64,000 bases of DNA from Hyphococcus sp. (lineage in GTDB: Bacteria > Pseudomonadota > Alphaproteobacteria > Caulobacterales > Parvularculaceae), in NCBI GenBank assembly GCA_028284345.1, contig JANQRY010000006.1:1-64000 (forward strand), given 5' to 3'. Made by a program: the position numbers and the translations under genes. Positions 9,353 through 17,965 of the stretch are shown piece after piece. Within the stretch, counting starts at the first letter, position 1; each line of letters opens with the position of its first letter. The notes under the pieces were generated by a model, which made no database searches, had not been told where the DNA came from, and saw nothing but the letters and a program-made list of their open reading frames with translations.

Positions 9353-10432
9353 ATGATCACGGAATTAAAGTCCGCGGTGACGACAGCGCCTAGCCGGCGC
9401 GCGCGGTTAAAAAACCTCAGTCGCGTTGAATCGGTGAAACTGAAGGTCGAACGAGCGGCCCTTCTGTTTCGCGGCGCGCCGACGGCTATCGTCATCAGCA
9501 TCGTCAACGCGATCATCACCGGGATCGTCGCCTGGTCCGCGGTGAGCCATAGCGTTCTGTTGCCGTGGATTGGCGCCGTTATTCTGCTGGCGTCGATCCG
9601 CGCCGGCGTCTGGCTGCGCTTTCGCTTTTCGCGCGTGTCGGGACGCGCCATGTCGCGCTTCGCCCGGTTGCATGTGTTTTTCATGGCGATCAACGGCGCC
9701 CTTTGGGGGGCGCTCGCGCCGATCTTCGCGGTCTACGGCATGCTCAGCCATGCCTTCCTGCCGTTTGTCATCGCCGGCATGGCCGCCGCCGCCGTCATTT
9801 CCGCCGGCGCCTCATGGCGCGCTGTTCTCGCCTTCAACCTGCCGCTCCTCGCGCCGCTGGCGGCGACCTATGCGCTGGCGCTTGGAGAGAACGGCCTCGC
9901 CATCAGCGCCGTCGTGGTCTTGTTCGCCGGGGCGACGGCCTATCTCGCGTTGTCCGTGCAGAAAATGATCGACCGGTCCATTCTCCTGCACACCCATAAC
10001 GCCGCCCTCTTTGACGCCATTCAGAAGCAGGCCGACGAGGCGCATATCGCCGAGCAGCGTTTCCGCGCGCTTGTCGAAGCCTCGCACGACGTGACGATCA
10101 TTTTCTCGCCGGAGGGACGCGTGACCTACGCCAGCCCGTCGGTTGAAACCGTGTTCGATGCGTCGCCGGAACAGCTTATCGGCAAGACGACGAAAGACAT
10201 CGTCCATGCCGACGATATTTCGCAGTTCCGGGCGGTGGGCGAAAAATCGCTGTCGACGCTCGGCCAGGCCGTGCAGCTTGATCATGTCTGCATGAAAGGC
10301 GGCGAGGGCGAGTACAAGATGCTCGCCGGCCGGCTGACCAACATGCTTTACGTGCCGGGCGTTGAAGGCTTTGTCTTTAACGGCGGATTGCTGAAAGAAG
10401 AGCCGCACCGGCGTCTGCACGCCGTTCCCTAA
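9353..10432 (+). CDS. Membrane protein with a C-terminal PAS domain and no output domain
   Basis: A 359-residue protein. Residues about 45-205 contain five or six hydrophobic helices, beginning TAIVISIVNAIITGIVAW. A short helical linker follows (DAIQKQADEAHIAEQRFRAL), then a PAS domain from about residue 232: SHDVTIIFSPEGRVTYASPS and the usual EQLIGKTTKDIVHADD. The chain ends soon after the PAS beta-sheet. There is no histidine kinase, GGDEF, EAL or methyl-accepting module. It may be a truncated sensor or may act through a partner. It is 12 bases upstream of the retropepsin-like gene and probably co-transcribed. No ligand can be assigned. Confidence 0.75.
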   Translation: MITELKSAVTTAPSRRARLKNLSRVESVKLKVERAALLFRGAPTAIVISIVNAIITGIVAWSAVSHSVLLPWIGAVILLASIRAGVWLRFRFSRVSGRAMSRFARLHVFFMAINGALWGALAPIFAVYGMLSHAFLPFVIAGMAAAAVISAGASWRAVLAFNLPLLAPLAATYALALGENGLAISAVVVLFAGATAYLALSVQKMIDRSILLHTHNAALFDAIQKQADEAHIAEQRFRALVEASHDVTIIFSPEGRVTYASPSVETVFDASPEQLIGKTTKDIVHADDISQFRAVGEKSLSTLGQAVQLDHVCMKGGEGEYKMLAGRLTNMLYVPGVEGFVFNGGLLKEEPHRRLHAVP

Positions 10433-10444
10433 CCGACGCATCCG

Positions 10445-10942
10445 ATGACAAAACCCAAAGGCGATGCGCCGGCGCGCAAACGATCGGCGGACCCTCGTCC
10501 GCTTATCGGCTGGCGCGAATGGGCTTCCTTTCCGGATCTTGGCGTCAATCGGATCAATGCGAAAATCGACACCGGCGCCAAGACGTCGGCGATCCACGCC
10601 TTTCGCGTCAGCGTCACCGAAGCGGCCGACGGACCATGGGTTGAGTTTTTCCTGCATCCGCGCCGGCGGAGAAAGACGCCGGAAGTTTTCTGTCGCGCGC
10701 CGTTAATCGACAAGCGCGCCGTCAGAAGCTCAAACGGGCAAGTGGAGGAGCGCATGGTGATCAACACGCCGTTGCGCCTGGGCGATCAAATCTGGCCAAT
10801 CGACATCACGCTCGCCAATCGCGACGCGATGGGGTATCGCCTTTTGATCGGCCGCGACGCGCTTGGCGATCGCTTTCTCATTCAACCGGACGCCTCCTAT
10901 CTGCTGGGAAAGCGTTCCCCGGGCAAACGGGACAAGAGGTGA
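10445..10942 (+). CDS. Retropepsin-like (putative ATP-dependent zinc protease, RimB/RloA type) protein
   Basis: A 165-residue protein of the family once called ATP-dependent zinc protease and now regarded as retropepsin-like. The aspartic-protease-like motif NAKIDTGAKTSAIHA is near residues 39-53, with ERMVINTPLRLG and the second conserved segment MGYRLLIGRDALGDRFLI near the C-terminus. In several bacteria relatives are encoded beside RimK-type ATP-grasp ligases, but none lies here. The N-terminus is Lys/Arg-rich and no signal peptide is visible, so it should be cytoplasmic. Substrate unknown. Confidence 0.8.
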   Translation: MTKPKGDAPARKRSADPRPLIGWREWASFPDLGVNRINAKIDTGAKTSAIHAFRVSVTEAADGPWVEFFLHPRRRRKTPEVFCRAPLIDKRAVRSSNGQVEERMVINTPLRLGDQIWPIDITLANRDAMGYRLLIGRDALGDRFLIQPDASYLLGKRSPGKRDKR

Positions 10943-10962
10943 AGCTGGCGCTGATGTAGCGA

Positions 10963-10982
10963 CGAGCGAAGCTCGACTTTTT
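10963..10982 (+). terminator. Probable Rho-independent terminator
   Basis: CGAGC-GAA-GCTCG followed by AC and five T residues lies 20 bases after the stop of the retropepsin-like gene. The stem is short (5 bp, 6 with an outer G-C pair). Confidence 0.5.
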
Positions 10983-10994
10983 ACATAAAGCTGG

Positions 10995-11014
10995 ATTCCT
11001 GCCTTCGCAGGAAT
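10995..11014. repeat. Short intergenic hairpin (ATTCCTGC / GCAGGAAT)
   Basis: A perfect 8-bp stem with a CTTC loop lies between two convergent genes and is followed by GAGCGG. It has the same general design as the larger element at 46662-46746, which also places a CCTTCG or CGAAGG core inside a palindrome and ends in GAGCGG. Probably a minimal copy of a dispersed intergenic repeat, possibly also a terminator for prs. Confidence 0.5.
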
Positions 11015-11050
11015 GAGCGGCTAGGGTGTTTATCCAACCCGCAACCGGCC

Positions 11051-11995
11051 CTACTCAAACAGGCTCGACACCGACTCTTCGTTGGCGATGCGCCGGATGG
11101 CTTCGGCGAGGAGGGTAGCGATCGACACTTCCTCGATCTTTGGACATTCGGCAACGTCTTTCGGCGCCTCGATCGAGTCCGTAATGATGACCCGCGACAG
11201 GGCGTCGGCTTTCATGATGCGCGCGGCTGCGTTGTCAGAGAGAACGCCATGGGTGATGCAGGCGGCGACGCTTTTTGCGCCCTTGTCCATCAGCGCGTCG
11301 GCGGCGTTGCACAAGGTGCCGCCGGAATCGACGATGTCGTCGAAGATCATGCAATGACGATCCTTGACGTCGCCGATGATGTTCATGACTTCGGACTTCC
11401 CCGGGCCTTCGCGACGTTTGTCGACAATGGCGAGAGGACGATCGTTGAGACGTTTCGACAACGCCCGGGCGCGCACGACGCCGCCGACATCGGGCGATAC
11501 GACCGTGACAAGATCGAGGCTGCCATTGTGGACTTCCCGCACGCGCCGTTCGAATTCCTTGACGGCGTAGAGGTTGTCCGTAGGGATATCGAAGAACCCC
11601 TGGATCTGTCCCGCGTGGAGATCGACGGTGAGAACCCGGTCGGCGCCGGCGGTGGTGATCAAATTCGCGACCAGTTTGGCGGAGATGGGCGTGCGGGGGC
11701 CGGCTTTGCGGTCCTGTCGCGCATAGCCGAAATAGGGGATCACGGCGGTGACGCGGCTCGCTGAGGCGCGGGTCAGCGCGTCGATGGTGATCAACAGTTC
11801 CATCAAATGGTCGTTGGCCGGATTTGACGTCGACTGGATGACGAAAACGTCCTCGCCGCGGACGTTTTCCTGAATCTCGACGAAGACTTCGCCGTCCTTG
11901 AAGGTCCGGATGTCGGCGTGCGCCAGGGTGGTCGCCAGACGTTTCGAGATGGCTTCGCTGAGCCGTCGGTTGGAGTTCCCGGCGATCAGTTTCAT
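11051..11995 (-). CDS. prs: Ribose-phosphate pyrophosphokinase
   Basis: Makes PRPP from ribose 5-phosphate and ATP for purine, pyrimidine, His, Trp and NAD synthesis. The protein has 314 residues, the standard class I length. Recognisable are the N-terminal [16 protein letters not shown], the flexible-loop region [20 protein letters not shown], the [18 protein letters not shown] segment and the PRPP-binding loop [17 protein letters not shown]. The gene stands alone on the minus strand, downstream of but separate from the pgeF-midA-lgt group. Confidence 0.96.
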   Translation of the reverse strand: MKLIAGNSNRRLSEAISKRLATTLAHADIRTFKDGEVFVEIQENVRGEDVFVIQSTSNPANDHLMELLITIDALTRASASRVTAVIPYFGYARQDRKAGPRTPISAKLVANLITTAGADRVLTVDLHAGQIQGFFDIPTDNLYAVKEFERRVREVHNGSLDLVTVVSPDVGGVVRARALSKRLNDRPLAIVDKRREGPGKSEVMNIIGDVKDRHCMIFDDIVDSGGTLCNAADALMDKGAKSVAACITHGVLSDNAAARIMKADALSRVIITDSIEAPKDVAECPKIEEVSIATLLAEAIRRIANEESVSSLFE

Positions 11996-12081
11996 GGCCT
12001 GCCCCTTGGCGATCTACCTATTCGGCGCCGGCTTCATGACGTTTTCTTGACAGAGACGCAACCCGTCGCGGGGTCGATTTT

Positions 12082-12855
12082 TCACAAAAGCGCAATCGCC
12101 GAGAGATTTCGGCCATAGTCGGGCGCGCCGTCGCGCTTTGACGCGCGATAGGAGAAATAATGCTCGCGCTCGCCAAGCGTGCAGACGTTGACGTCGTCGA
12201 TGGCGGCGACGCCAACCGCGCGAAGCCGCAGCTTAGCGAAGCCAACAAGGTCGAGCAGGCGTTTATCGTCCCGGGCGCCGGGCGCGAAAAACTGTTCCGT
12301 GTCGGCGTGCCTTTCCATGAAGGCGTCAAGGAGTTCCAGCCCGACCTCGAAATTCTGCTGGCGCAGGCACGGGCCTGCCGCCGCGCGGATGCGGGCCGGG
12401 TCCGCGCCGAGGGTTTCCATTGCCGCTACGGTGTTTTCCAGAACCCCGGCGAGGGCGCCGCGCCAGCCCGCATGGGCGGCGCCGATGACGCGCGCCGTTG
12501 GGTCGAGGAAGAGCCACGGCATGCAATCGGCCGCGAGAACGCCGAGGGCGAGCCCTCGCGTCTTTGTCACAAGCGCGTCCGCTTTCGGCGGATTGTCCTT
12601 CCACGGGCCCTCAACATGAACGACGTCCGGCGAATGCACCTGATAGTTGGTCAGCAGGCGGTCGGGCGCAACGCCGATCAAGGCGGCGCATCGCTTTCTG
12701 TTTTCCGCGACCGCTGCGGGGTCGTCGCCGGATCCGGGGCCGGTATTGAGCGAGGCGTAGGCGCCTTTTGAAACGCCGCCAACGCGCGAGAAAAAGCCGT
12801 GGCCCACGCCGTCTTCGTCGAGGCCCGGCGCGGTGAGGTGCGGCGGCGCCGTCAC
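12082..12855 (-). CDS. pgeF: Laccase-domain protein PgeF (YfiH family)
   Basis: Members of this family clear mis-incorporated peptidoglycan intermediates (UDP-MurNAc with a wrong first residue) or act as polyphenol oxidases or purine nucleosidases. The zinc/copper ligand motifs are present: NYQVHSPDVV, ADCMPWLFLDP and AAHAGWRGALAGVL, followed by AAGPCLRQQNFEVG. I start at GTG 12855, which overlaps the midA stop (GTGA) and gives 257 residues; a longer in-frame GTG at 12903 also exists. Its coupling to midA and lgt fits envelope maintenance only loosely. Confidence 0.85.
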   Translation of the reverse strand: MTAPPHLTAPGLDEDGVGHGFFSRVGGVSKGAYASLNTGPGSGDDPAAVAENRKRCAALIGVAPDRLLTNYQVHSPDVVHVEGPWKDNPPKADALVTKTRGLALGVLAADCMPWLFLDPTARVIGAAHAGWRGALAGVLENTVAAMETLGADPARIRAAAGPCLRQQNFEVGLELLDAFMERHADTEQFFAPGARDDKRLLDLVGFAKLRLRAVGVAAIDDVNVCTLGEREHYFSYRASKRDGAPDYGRNLSAIALL

Positions 12856-13964
12856 AGATCGAAAAATCCCGGCGGCGCCGGCAGATCCGGCGAGGCGATG
12901 CACATCACCTTGAAAATCTCGCCCATCTTGTCCGGCGCCGCGATGCGCGCCGCGCCGGCGCGGATCTTTTGCTGTTCGGCTTCCGGCTTGTCCTTGCAGA
13001 GCATTTCGGTTCTGAGCTTGATCCCAAGCCGGTCCAGAAACCGACCTTGCGCGGTCGGACCGTAGACAGCGGCGCCGGCGTCGACGGCGGCGTCGGCAAG
13101 CGCGCCGAAATCGACGTGCGCCGTCAGGTCCGCTTGCCCCGGCGTCGACAACGCCGGCCAGTAGCGATGATCGCGAACGGCCTGCAGCGTATCGCCGAGG
13201 CCGGACGCCACATGGCCGTAGTCGATGATTAGCGCCGCGCCGCCATGGGCGACGAGACCGCCGACCACCTCGGTCATGAAGTCGCGGGCGGCGAAATTGA
13301 TTTCGAAGATGTCGCCCGGCTCGCTGTCATCGTCGCCGGGGAGTCCGTAATTGGCCGGCGGCGGCGTTTTACCCAGAATAAAGGCGAGCCGGCCGTCCTC
13401 GCCGATATCGACCAGGCGCTCGCGCCAGCCGCGGTCAACGCGCTGAAATTGCCGGACGGGCAGGCAATCGAAAAACTCGTTGGCGACGATCAGGGTCGGC
13501 GCCGGCGGAATATCGGCGAATTCGTCGGCCCATAGAGGTTTGACGCCGCTGGCGCGCAGTCGTTTCTGTTGTTCGACCCGCAACCGTCCCGACGTTTCCA
13601 GCAGCCACAGGCAGGCCGCTTTGGAGAACGCGGCGCGCAGCCGCGTCGCGCGCAGGATGTCTTCCATCAGGACGCCGCGGCCGGGGCCGAATTCCACAAG
13701 GTTGAAGTCGCCGGGCGAGCCGAGCGCGCGCCAGTTTTCAAGCAGCCATAGCCCGATCAGCTCGCCGAAGATCTGACTGATTTCCGGCGCTGTGGTGAAA
13801 TCGCCGTCTGCGCCGAACGGCGTTTGCGACATGTAGTACCCGTCATGCGGATGGCCGAGGGCGTCGGCCATATAGTCCGCGACCGTAATCGGCCCCTTAA
13901 GACGGATAAGATCGACGAGCCGTTCTTCTAAGGGCGTGCGATTGGGGGCGAAGTCGCCGCTCAT
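12852..13964 (-). CDS. SAM-dependent methyltransferase of the MidA/NDUFAF7 family
   Basis: A 370-residue protein of the COG1565 family, which in mitochondria dimethylates an arginine of a complex I subunit. The family start LIRLKGPITVADYMADALGHP is followed by YYMSQTPFGADGDFTTAPEISQ-type sequence and the SAM-binding glycine motif VEFGPGRGVLMEDIL. Further matching segments are ANEFFDCLPVRQFQ and LIIDYGH. The ATG overlaps the lgt stop by 4 bases (ATGA), and its own stop overlaps pgeF, so lgt, midA and pgeF form one coupled transcript. The bacterial substrate is not proven. Confidence 0.88.
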   Translation of the reverse strand: MSGDFAPNRTPLEERLVDLIRLKGPITVADYMADALGHPHDGYYMSQTPFGADGDFTTAPEISQIFGELIGLWLLENWRALGSPGDFNLVEFGPGRGVLMEDILRATRLRAAFSKAACLWLLETSGRLRVEQQKRLRASGVKPLWADEFADIPPAPTLIVANEFFDCLPVRQFQRVDRGWRERLVDIGEDGRLAFILGKTPPPANYGLPGDDDSEPGDIFEINFAARDFMTEVVGGLVAHGGAALIIDYGHVASGLGDTLQAVRDHRYWPALSTPGQADLTAHVDFGALADAAVDAGAAVYGPTAQGRFLDRLGIKLRTEMLCKDKPEAEQQKIRAGAARIAAPDKMGEIFKVMCIASPDLPAPPGFFDL

Positions 13965-14815
13965 GAAGCGGCGGCCGCAGAGTTATTCGTCCGTGTGCGC
14001 CACATCATCCACAGGCCGAGGATGAGCATCGGTACGGAAAGCATCATGCCCATGGTGAGGCCGAGCGGGAAGTCCGGCATATGGGCGTCGGGCTCGCGGA
14101 AGTTCTCGACGATGATGCGCGAGATGGCGTAGCCGGCAAGGAAAAGACCGATCGTTGCGCCGGGCCGTTTGAGAAGCTGAAACGAATGGGTCGCGACCCG
14201 AATGACGGCGAAGAGGACGAGGCCCTCAAGCGCGGCTTCATAGAGCTGGCTCGGATGACGCGCGAGGCCCAACGGATCGGTCGGGAACACCATGGCCCAG
14301 GGACCGTCCCACGGACGGCCGTAAAGCTCGGCGTTGATGAAGTTGGCGATGCGGCCGAAGAAAAGACCGATCGGTGCGGCAGCAGCGAACAGATCGCCGA
14401 TGGAAAGGGCGTTCAGTTTGTGATGACGCGCAAACAGCCAGCCGACGAGGGTCACGCCGATCAGACCGCCGTGAAACGACATGCCGCCTTCCCAGAGCAT
14501 CAGCGCCGGCGGGAACGGCAAAAACCCGAGGATCGGTCGCCAGGGCGCGATCAGAAGCGACGGGTCGTAAAACAGAACATAACCGAGCCGGCCGCCGCCC
14601 ATGACGCCGAGCGCGACCCAGAAGATCACGTCGTCGAGCTGCGCCTTGTTCATGGGCGCGCCCGCTTTCGCCCAGATCGCCCCGTTCTTGAGAAGCCGCG
14701 TCAGATAGAACCAGCCCGCCGCGAGGCCGCCAATATAGGCGAGCGAGTACCAGCGGATGGGGAGGGGGCCGATCTGAAGGGCGACGGGATCGATCTGCGG
14801 GTACGGTACGGTCAT
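13961..14815 (-). CDS. lgt: Prolipoprotein diacylglyceryl transferase
   Basis: Inner-membrane enzyme that moves diacylglycerol from phosphatidylglycerol to the lipobox cysteine of prelipoproteins. The protein has 284 residues with about seven transmembrane helices. The Lgt signature GRIANFINAELYGRP is followed by PTDPLGLARHPSQLYEAA, and the essential-region FHGGLIGV is present. First gene of the lgt-midA-pgeF operon, divergent from ubiK with a gap of about 100 bases that must hold both promoters. Confidence 0.96.
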   Translation of the reverse strand: MTVPYPQIDPVALQIGPLPIRWYSLAYIGGLAAGWFYLTRLLKNGAIWAKAGAPMNKAQLDDVIFWVALGVMGGGRLGYVLFYDPSLLIAPWRPILGFLPFPPALMLWEGGMSFHGGLIGVTLVGWLFARHHKLNALSIGDLFAAAAPIGLFFGRIANFINAELYGRPWDGPWAMVFPTDPLGLARHPSQLYEAALEGLVLFAVIRVATHSFQLLKRPGATIGLFLAGYAISRIIVENFREPDAHMPDFPLGLTMGMMLSVPMLILGLWMMWRTRTNNSAAAAS

Positions 14816-14912
14816 CTGTCTCGTTTACGCTCCCCGTTTTTCAATAATGCGGTTCGGCGGGCCTGTCGCCTTGGCGCGGCGCTTCCTATATAGTCGAAAA
14901 GAGGAAAACGCC

Positions 14913-15155
14913 ATGCAGACCCAAAGCGCTATTTTTGATGAAATCGCCAAGCTCATGACCGAAGCCGCCGGCGCCGCCGACGGCGTGCGGCGCGAGGCGG
15001 AGACGGCCATGAAAAGCCAGTTGCAGCGGCTGATCGCGGATATGGAATTCGTCACCCGCGAAGAATTCGAGGCTGTCCGCGACATGGCGCGCGCCGCGCG
15101 CGAGGAAAACGAGGCGCTGAAGGCGCGAATCGCCGCGCTTGAGGAAAATTCGTAA
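14913..15155 (+). CDS. ubiK: Ubiquinone biosynthesis accessory factor UbiK (BMFP domain)
   Basis: An 80-residue helical protein. The first half has MQTQSAIFDEIAKLMTEAAG with the alternating pattern of an amphipathic helix; the second half is a coiled coil with the family mark DMEFVTREEFEAVRDMA and RIAALEE at the end. UbiK binds membrane fusogenic lipids and UbiJ to assist ubiquinone synthesis. The frame is open upstream to 14847, but ATG 14913 is preceded by GAGGAAAA at good distance and matches the family start. The short length and composition leave some uncertainty. Confidence 0.85.
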   Translation: MQTQSAIFDEIAKLMTEAAGAADGVRREAETAMKSQLQRLIADMEFVTREEFEAVRDMARAAREENEALKARIAALEENS

Positions 15156-15293
15156 ACGCGCGTCAGCTTGCCCGCGGAAAACGGCGTTTTGCGGAAAACC
15201 AGCCGGATCGAATCATTTCGCCGTCTCCCGAATCGCAGCGTCATAGGCCCTCATTGCGGCGACGATCCACGTTGCCGAAAGAGGGCTCCGTGC

Positions 15294-15797
15294 ATGTCGA
15301 TAGAAATTGTCCGCAAGTCAGAAAAGCTCGCCGACCCGATGGCCGCCATCGAGGCTGCGGCGGACCATCTGGACTTTGAAAAAGAGCGGGTGGCGGACGC
15401 TGAGATCCATGTGATGCTGCCTTGCGTGTGGCGCGACATCGGCTTGTGGTTCACCTGGCGCGATGATCTGTCGACCCTGCAGATGGGCGCGCCCATCGAC
15501 CTCAAGGCGCCGGCGGGCCGCGAAGACGACGCCAGCCGTCTGATCACCATGGTGAACGAACGGCTCTGGTCCGGGCATTTTGATTTGTGGACGGAAGACC
15601 AGTCTATCGTCTATCGCAACGCTGCCATTCTTCCCGAATCCGGCGTCCTTGAGGCCGGGCAGGCGGAGATGCTGATCCGGGCGGCGGCCGAGGCGGTGGA
15701 CCGGTTTTATCCGGCCTTCAATTTTCTTGTCTGGGGCGGCAAGAAGCCGGAGGACGCGCTCAAAGCCTCGCTGTTTGAAACCGCGGGATCCGCATAG
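15294..15797 (+). CDS. YbjN domain-containing protein
   Basis: A 167-residue soluble protein of the alphaproteobacterial YbjN group, which has a fold like type III secretion chaperones. Recognisable stretches are IHVMLPCVWRDIGLWFTWRD, LQMGAPIDLKAPAGRED and LITMVNERLWSGHFDLWTED, followed by VDRFYPAFNFLVWGGKKPEDAL near the end. ATG 15294 is preceded by GAGGG at moderate spacing and gives the usual length. It is encoded just upstream of proC with a 44-base gap. Function unknown. Confidence 0.85.
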   Translation: MSIEIVRKSEKLADPMAAIEAAADHLDFEKERVADAEIHVMLPCVWRDIGLWFTWRDDLSTLQMGAPIDLKAPAGREDDASRLITMVNERLWSGHFDLWTEDQSIVYRNAAILPESGVLEAGQAEMLIRAAAEAVDRFYPAFNFLVWGGKKPEDALKASLFETAGSA

Positions 15798-15841
15798 CGG
15801 CCGCCTTTCATCAAGCGGCCAAGTCGGCATAGTCTGGCCTT

Positions 15842-16654
15842 ATGACTGACAAACCTTCTGTTGCGCTGATTGGCGCGGGCGACATGGGCGGCGCGCTGGT
15901 CCGCGGCTGGCTCGCATCGGGTTGCATCGATGCGGCGGGCTCGGCTGTTTTTGATCCGCACGCGCGGGCCGAGATCGTCGAGCTGTTAAAGGCGAACGCC
16001 GTCCCGTTGAATCCGGACGTCAGCGCCGGATTTGATTTTCTGGTTGTTGCGGTGAAGCCGCAAATGGCGGCGAAAATATTGCCCGCCTATGCGTCCGCGG
16101 CTGACGGCGCCGTGGTGCTTTCCGTCATGGCCGGCACGACCATCGCGACGCTATCGAAATTGCTGGCGGGGCCGACCAAAATCGTGCGCGCGATGCCGAA
16201 TTTGGCGGCGTCGATCGGCGCCGGCGTTTCGGGCCTGTTCGCCAGCGAGGCTGTTGCGAAAGGCGAACGCGCGGCGGTGGAGCGGTTGATGGCGGCGGTC
16301 GGCGCGTCGGTCTGGGTCGATAAGGAAACCGATATTGATCTCGTTACCGCCGTCTCCGGTTCCGGTCCAGCCTATTTTTTCCTCCTTGCCGAAGCCTTAG
16401 CGGACGCCGGCGCTGCAGCGGGTCTGACCCGCGAGGCGGCGACACGTCTCGCCGAAGCGACGCTTGCCGGCGCCGGCGCATTGACGGCGACGGACGGCCG
16501 TAGTCCGGCGGAGATGAGAGAGGCGGTGACGTCGGCGGGTGGCACGACGGCTGCGGCGCTTGAAGTGCTTGACGGCGATGAAAAGGCCGTCCGTGAACTG
16601 ATGAAGCAGGCCGTTGCCGCAGCGGCGAAACGCGCGGGCGAACTGGCCGACTAG
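15842..16654 (+). CDS. proC: Pyrroline-5-carboxylate reductase
   Basis: Last step of proline synthesis: reduces pyrroline-5-carboxylate with NAD(P)H. The protein has 270 residues. It has the N-terminal Rossmann segment VALIGAGDMGGALVRGWL, the central VRAMPNLAASIGAG, and the family signature region VTAVSGSGPAYFFLLAEALA with ATLAGAGAL and TSAGGTTAAALEVL further on. The TAG stop overlaps the stop of the convergent histidine kinase gene in the palindromic word CTAG. Confidence 0.95.
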   Translation: MTDKPSVALIGAGDMGGALVRGWLASGCIDAAGSAVFDPHARAEIVELLKANAVPLNPDVSAGFDFLVVAVKPQMAAKILPAYASAADGAVVLSVMAGTTIATLSKLLAGPTKIVRAMPNLAASIGAGVSGLFASEAVAKGERAAVERLMAAVGASVWVDKETDIDLVTAVSGSGPAYFFLLAEALADAGAAAGLTREAATRLAEATLAGAGALTATDGRSPAEMREAVTSAGGTTAAALEVLDGDEKAVRELMKQAVAAAAKRAGELAD

Positions 16655-17961
16655 ACAGGCAATTCGATCGTCGCCCGCAGGCCGCCGCGCGGGGATTTCG
16701 ACAGCCTAACGTCGCCGCCATGGGACCGGGCGACGTCGCGAACGATAGTCAGCCCCATGCCCACGCCGCTTTCGCTCAAAGACCGCGCCTCGTCGAGCCG
16801 CGTGAACGGTTTGAAGACGTCTTCATAGTTGGTCGGATCAATGCCGGGACCGTCGTCTTCGACTCGGACCAGGATTTTTTGATCGTTGGCGCTGGCGTCG
16901 ATCCAGGCGGCGTCGCCGTGACGCAGGGCGTTATTGATCAGATTGCCCAAAGCTCGTTGGAGCGCGGATCGCCGGGCGGAGATCTTGATGGCGCCGGGCG
17001 CGTTCAAGTGAACGACGCCGCCGGCGCGGCGGGCGTTATCGGCGATTTCCTGCAACAAGGCGGATAGATCGAAGGTTTCCGGGTCTTCGTCCGCCGCCTC
17101 ATTGCGGGCGAAATCAAGATACGCCTCGACCATGCGCTCCATTTCCAGAACGTCGTTACGCAGGGCTTCGATTTCCGGGGACTCATGCTCCATCGCCAGC
17201 CCGAGCTTGATGCGCGTCAGCGGCGTCCGAAGATCGTGACTGACGCCGGCGAGCATCGACGCGCGCTGGTCAAGATGGCGCTTGATGCGCTCGCGCATGG
17301 CGATAAAGGCGTAGCCGGCCTTGCGCACTTCCGTGGCGCCGCCCGGGCGAAAATCCGGGGCGTCGCGGCCGCGGCCAAAGGCTTCCGCGGCGCGGGCGAG
17401 GCGCAGGATCGATTTCACCTGATTGCGCATGAAAACCGTGGCGACCCAGCCGAGGAGGAAGGAGGTGCCGACCAGCCAGAACAAAAAAATCGGCCCGGTC
17501 GTCGCAAAGGCGCGCTCACGCAGCACGAGAAAGATCAGGACCCCTTCGTCAAGTTGAACGCGCACTTCCACATAGTCGCGCCAGCTTTGCGTATCGAACC
17601 GGTAAGGTTGGTCGATGCGGCTGCGCAGCCGATTGTCGAGAACGACATTGTAAACGTTGAACGGCGACAGGCGGTCGTCGGTGGGGATCTCCTGGCCTTC
17701 GTCCATGCGAACCTGAACGTTCAAGTCCTCAAGGGCCCAGTCGATGACGCGGTCCCGCGCGTCGCCGTCCGGATACTCCGAATAAAGCCGCGTGATCAGC
17801 GCGATCTGTCCGGCGACATTGTTGGAAAGATTCGCCGAAACCCGGTCCCAGTGGCGATCGAAGAAAATATAGGTGACGACCGCCTGCATCAGAAAGATCG
17901 GCAGGATGACGATGAGAAGAACGCGCTGGTAAAGGCTTTTTGGCGCGTAGCGGCGAAACAT
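16651..17961 (-). CDS. Sensor histidine kinase, EnvZ/PetP type
   Basis: A 436-residue membrane kinase. A first helix near residues 14-34 (VLLIVILPIFLMQAVVTYIF) and a second near 155-175 (TTGPIFLFWLVGTSFLLGWV) enclose a periplasmic domain of about 120 residues. A HAMP-like stretch follows, then the H-box MLAGVSHDLRTPLTRIKLGL with phospho-acceptor His242, an N-box (NLINNALRHGD), the G1 box VEDDGPGID and the G2 box GVGMGLTIVRDV. It sits 4 bases downstream of its response regulator, so the two form one system. The stimulus is unknown; membership of the EnvZ/OmpR group would suit osmotic or envelope sensing, but that is inference. Confidence 0.9.
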   Translation of the reverse strand: MFRRYAPKSLYQRVLLIVILPIFLMQAVVTYIFFDRHWDRVSANLSNNVAGQIALITRLYSEYPDGDARDRVIDWALEDLNVQVRMDEGQEIPTDDRLSPFNVYNVVLDNRLRSRIDQPYRFDTQSWRDYVEVRVQLDEGVLIFLVLRERAFATTGPIFLFWLVGTSFLLGWVATVFMRNQVKSILRLARAAEAFGRGRDAPDFRPGGATEVRKAGYAFIAMRERIKRHLDQRASMLAGVSHDLRTPLTRIKLGLAMEHESPEIEALRNDVLEMERMVEAYLDFARNEAADEDPETFDLSALLQEIADNARRAGGVVHLNAPGAIKISARRSALQRALGNLINNALRHGDAAWIDASANDQKILVRVEDDGPGIDPTNYEDVFKPFTRLDEARSLSESGVGMGLTIVRDVARSHGGDVRLSKSPRGGLRATIELPV

Positions 17962-17965
17962 ATGG

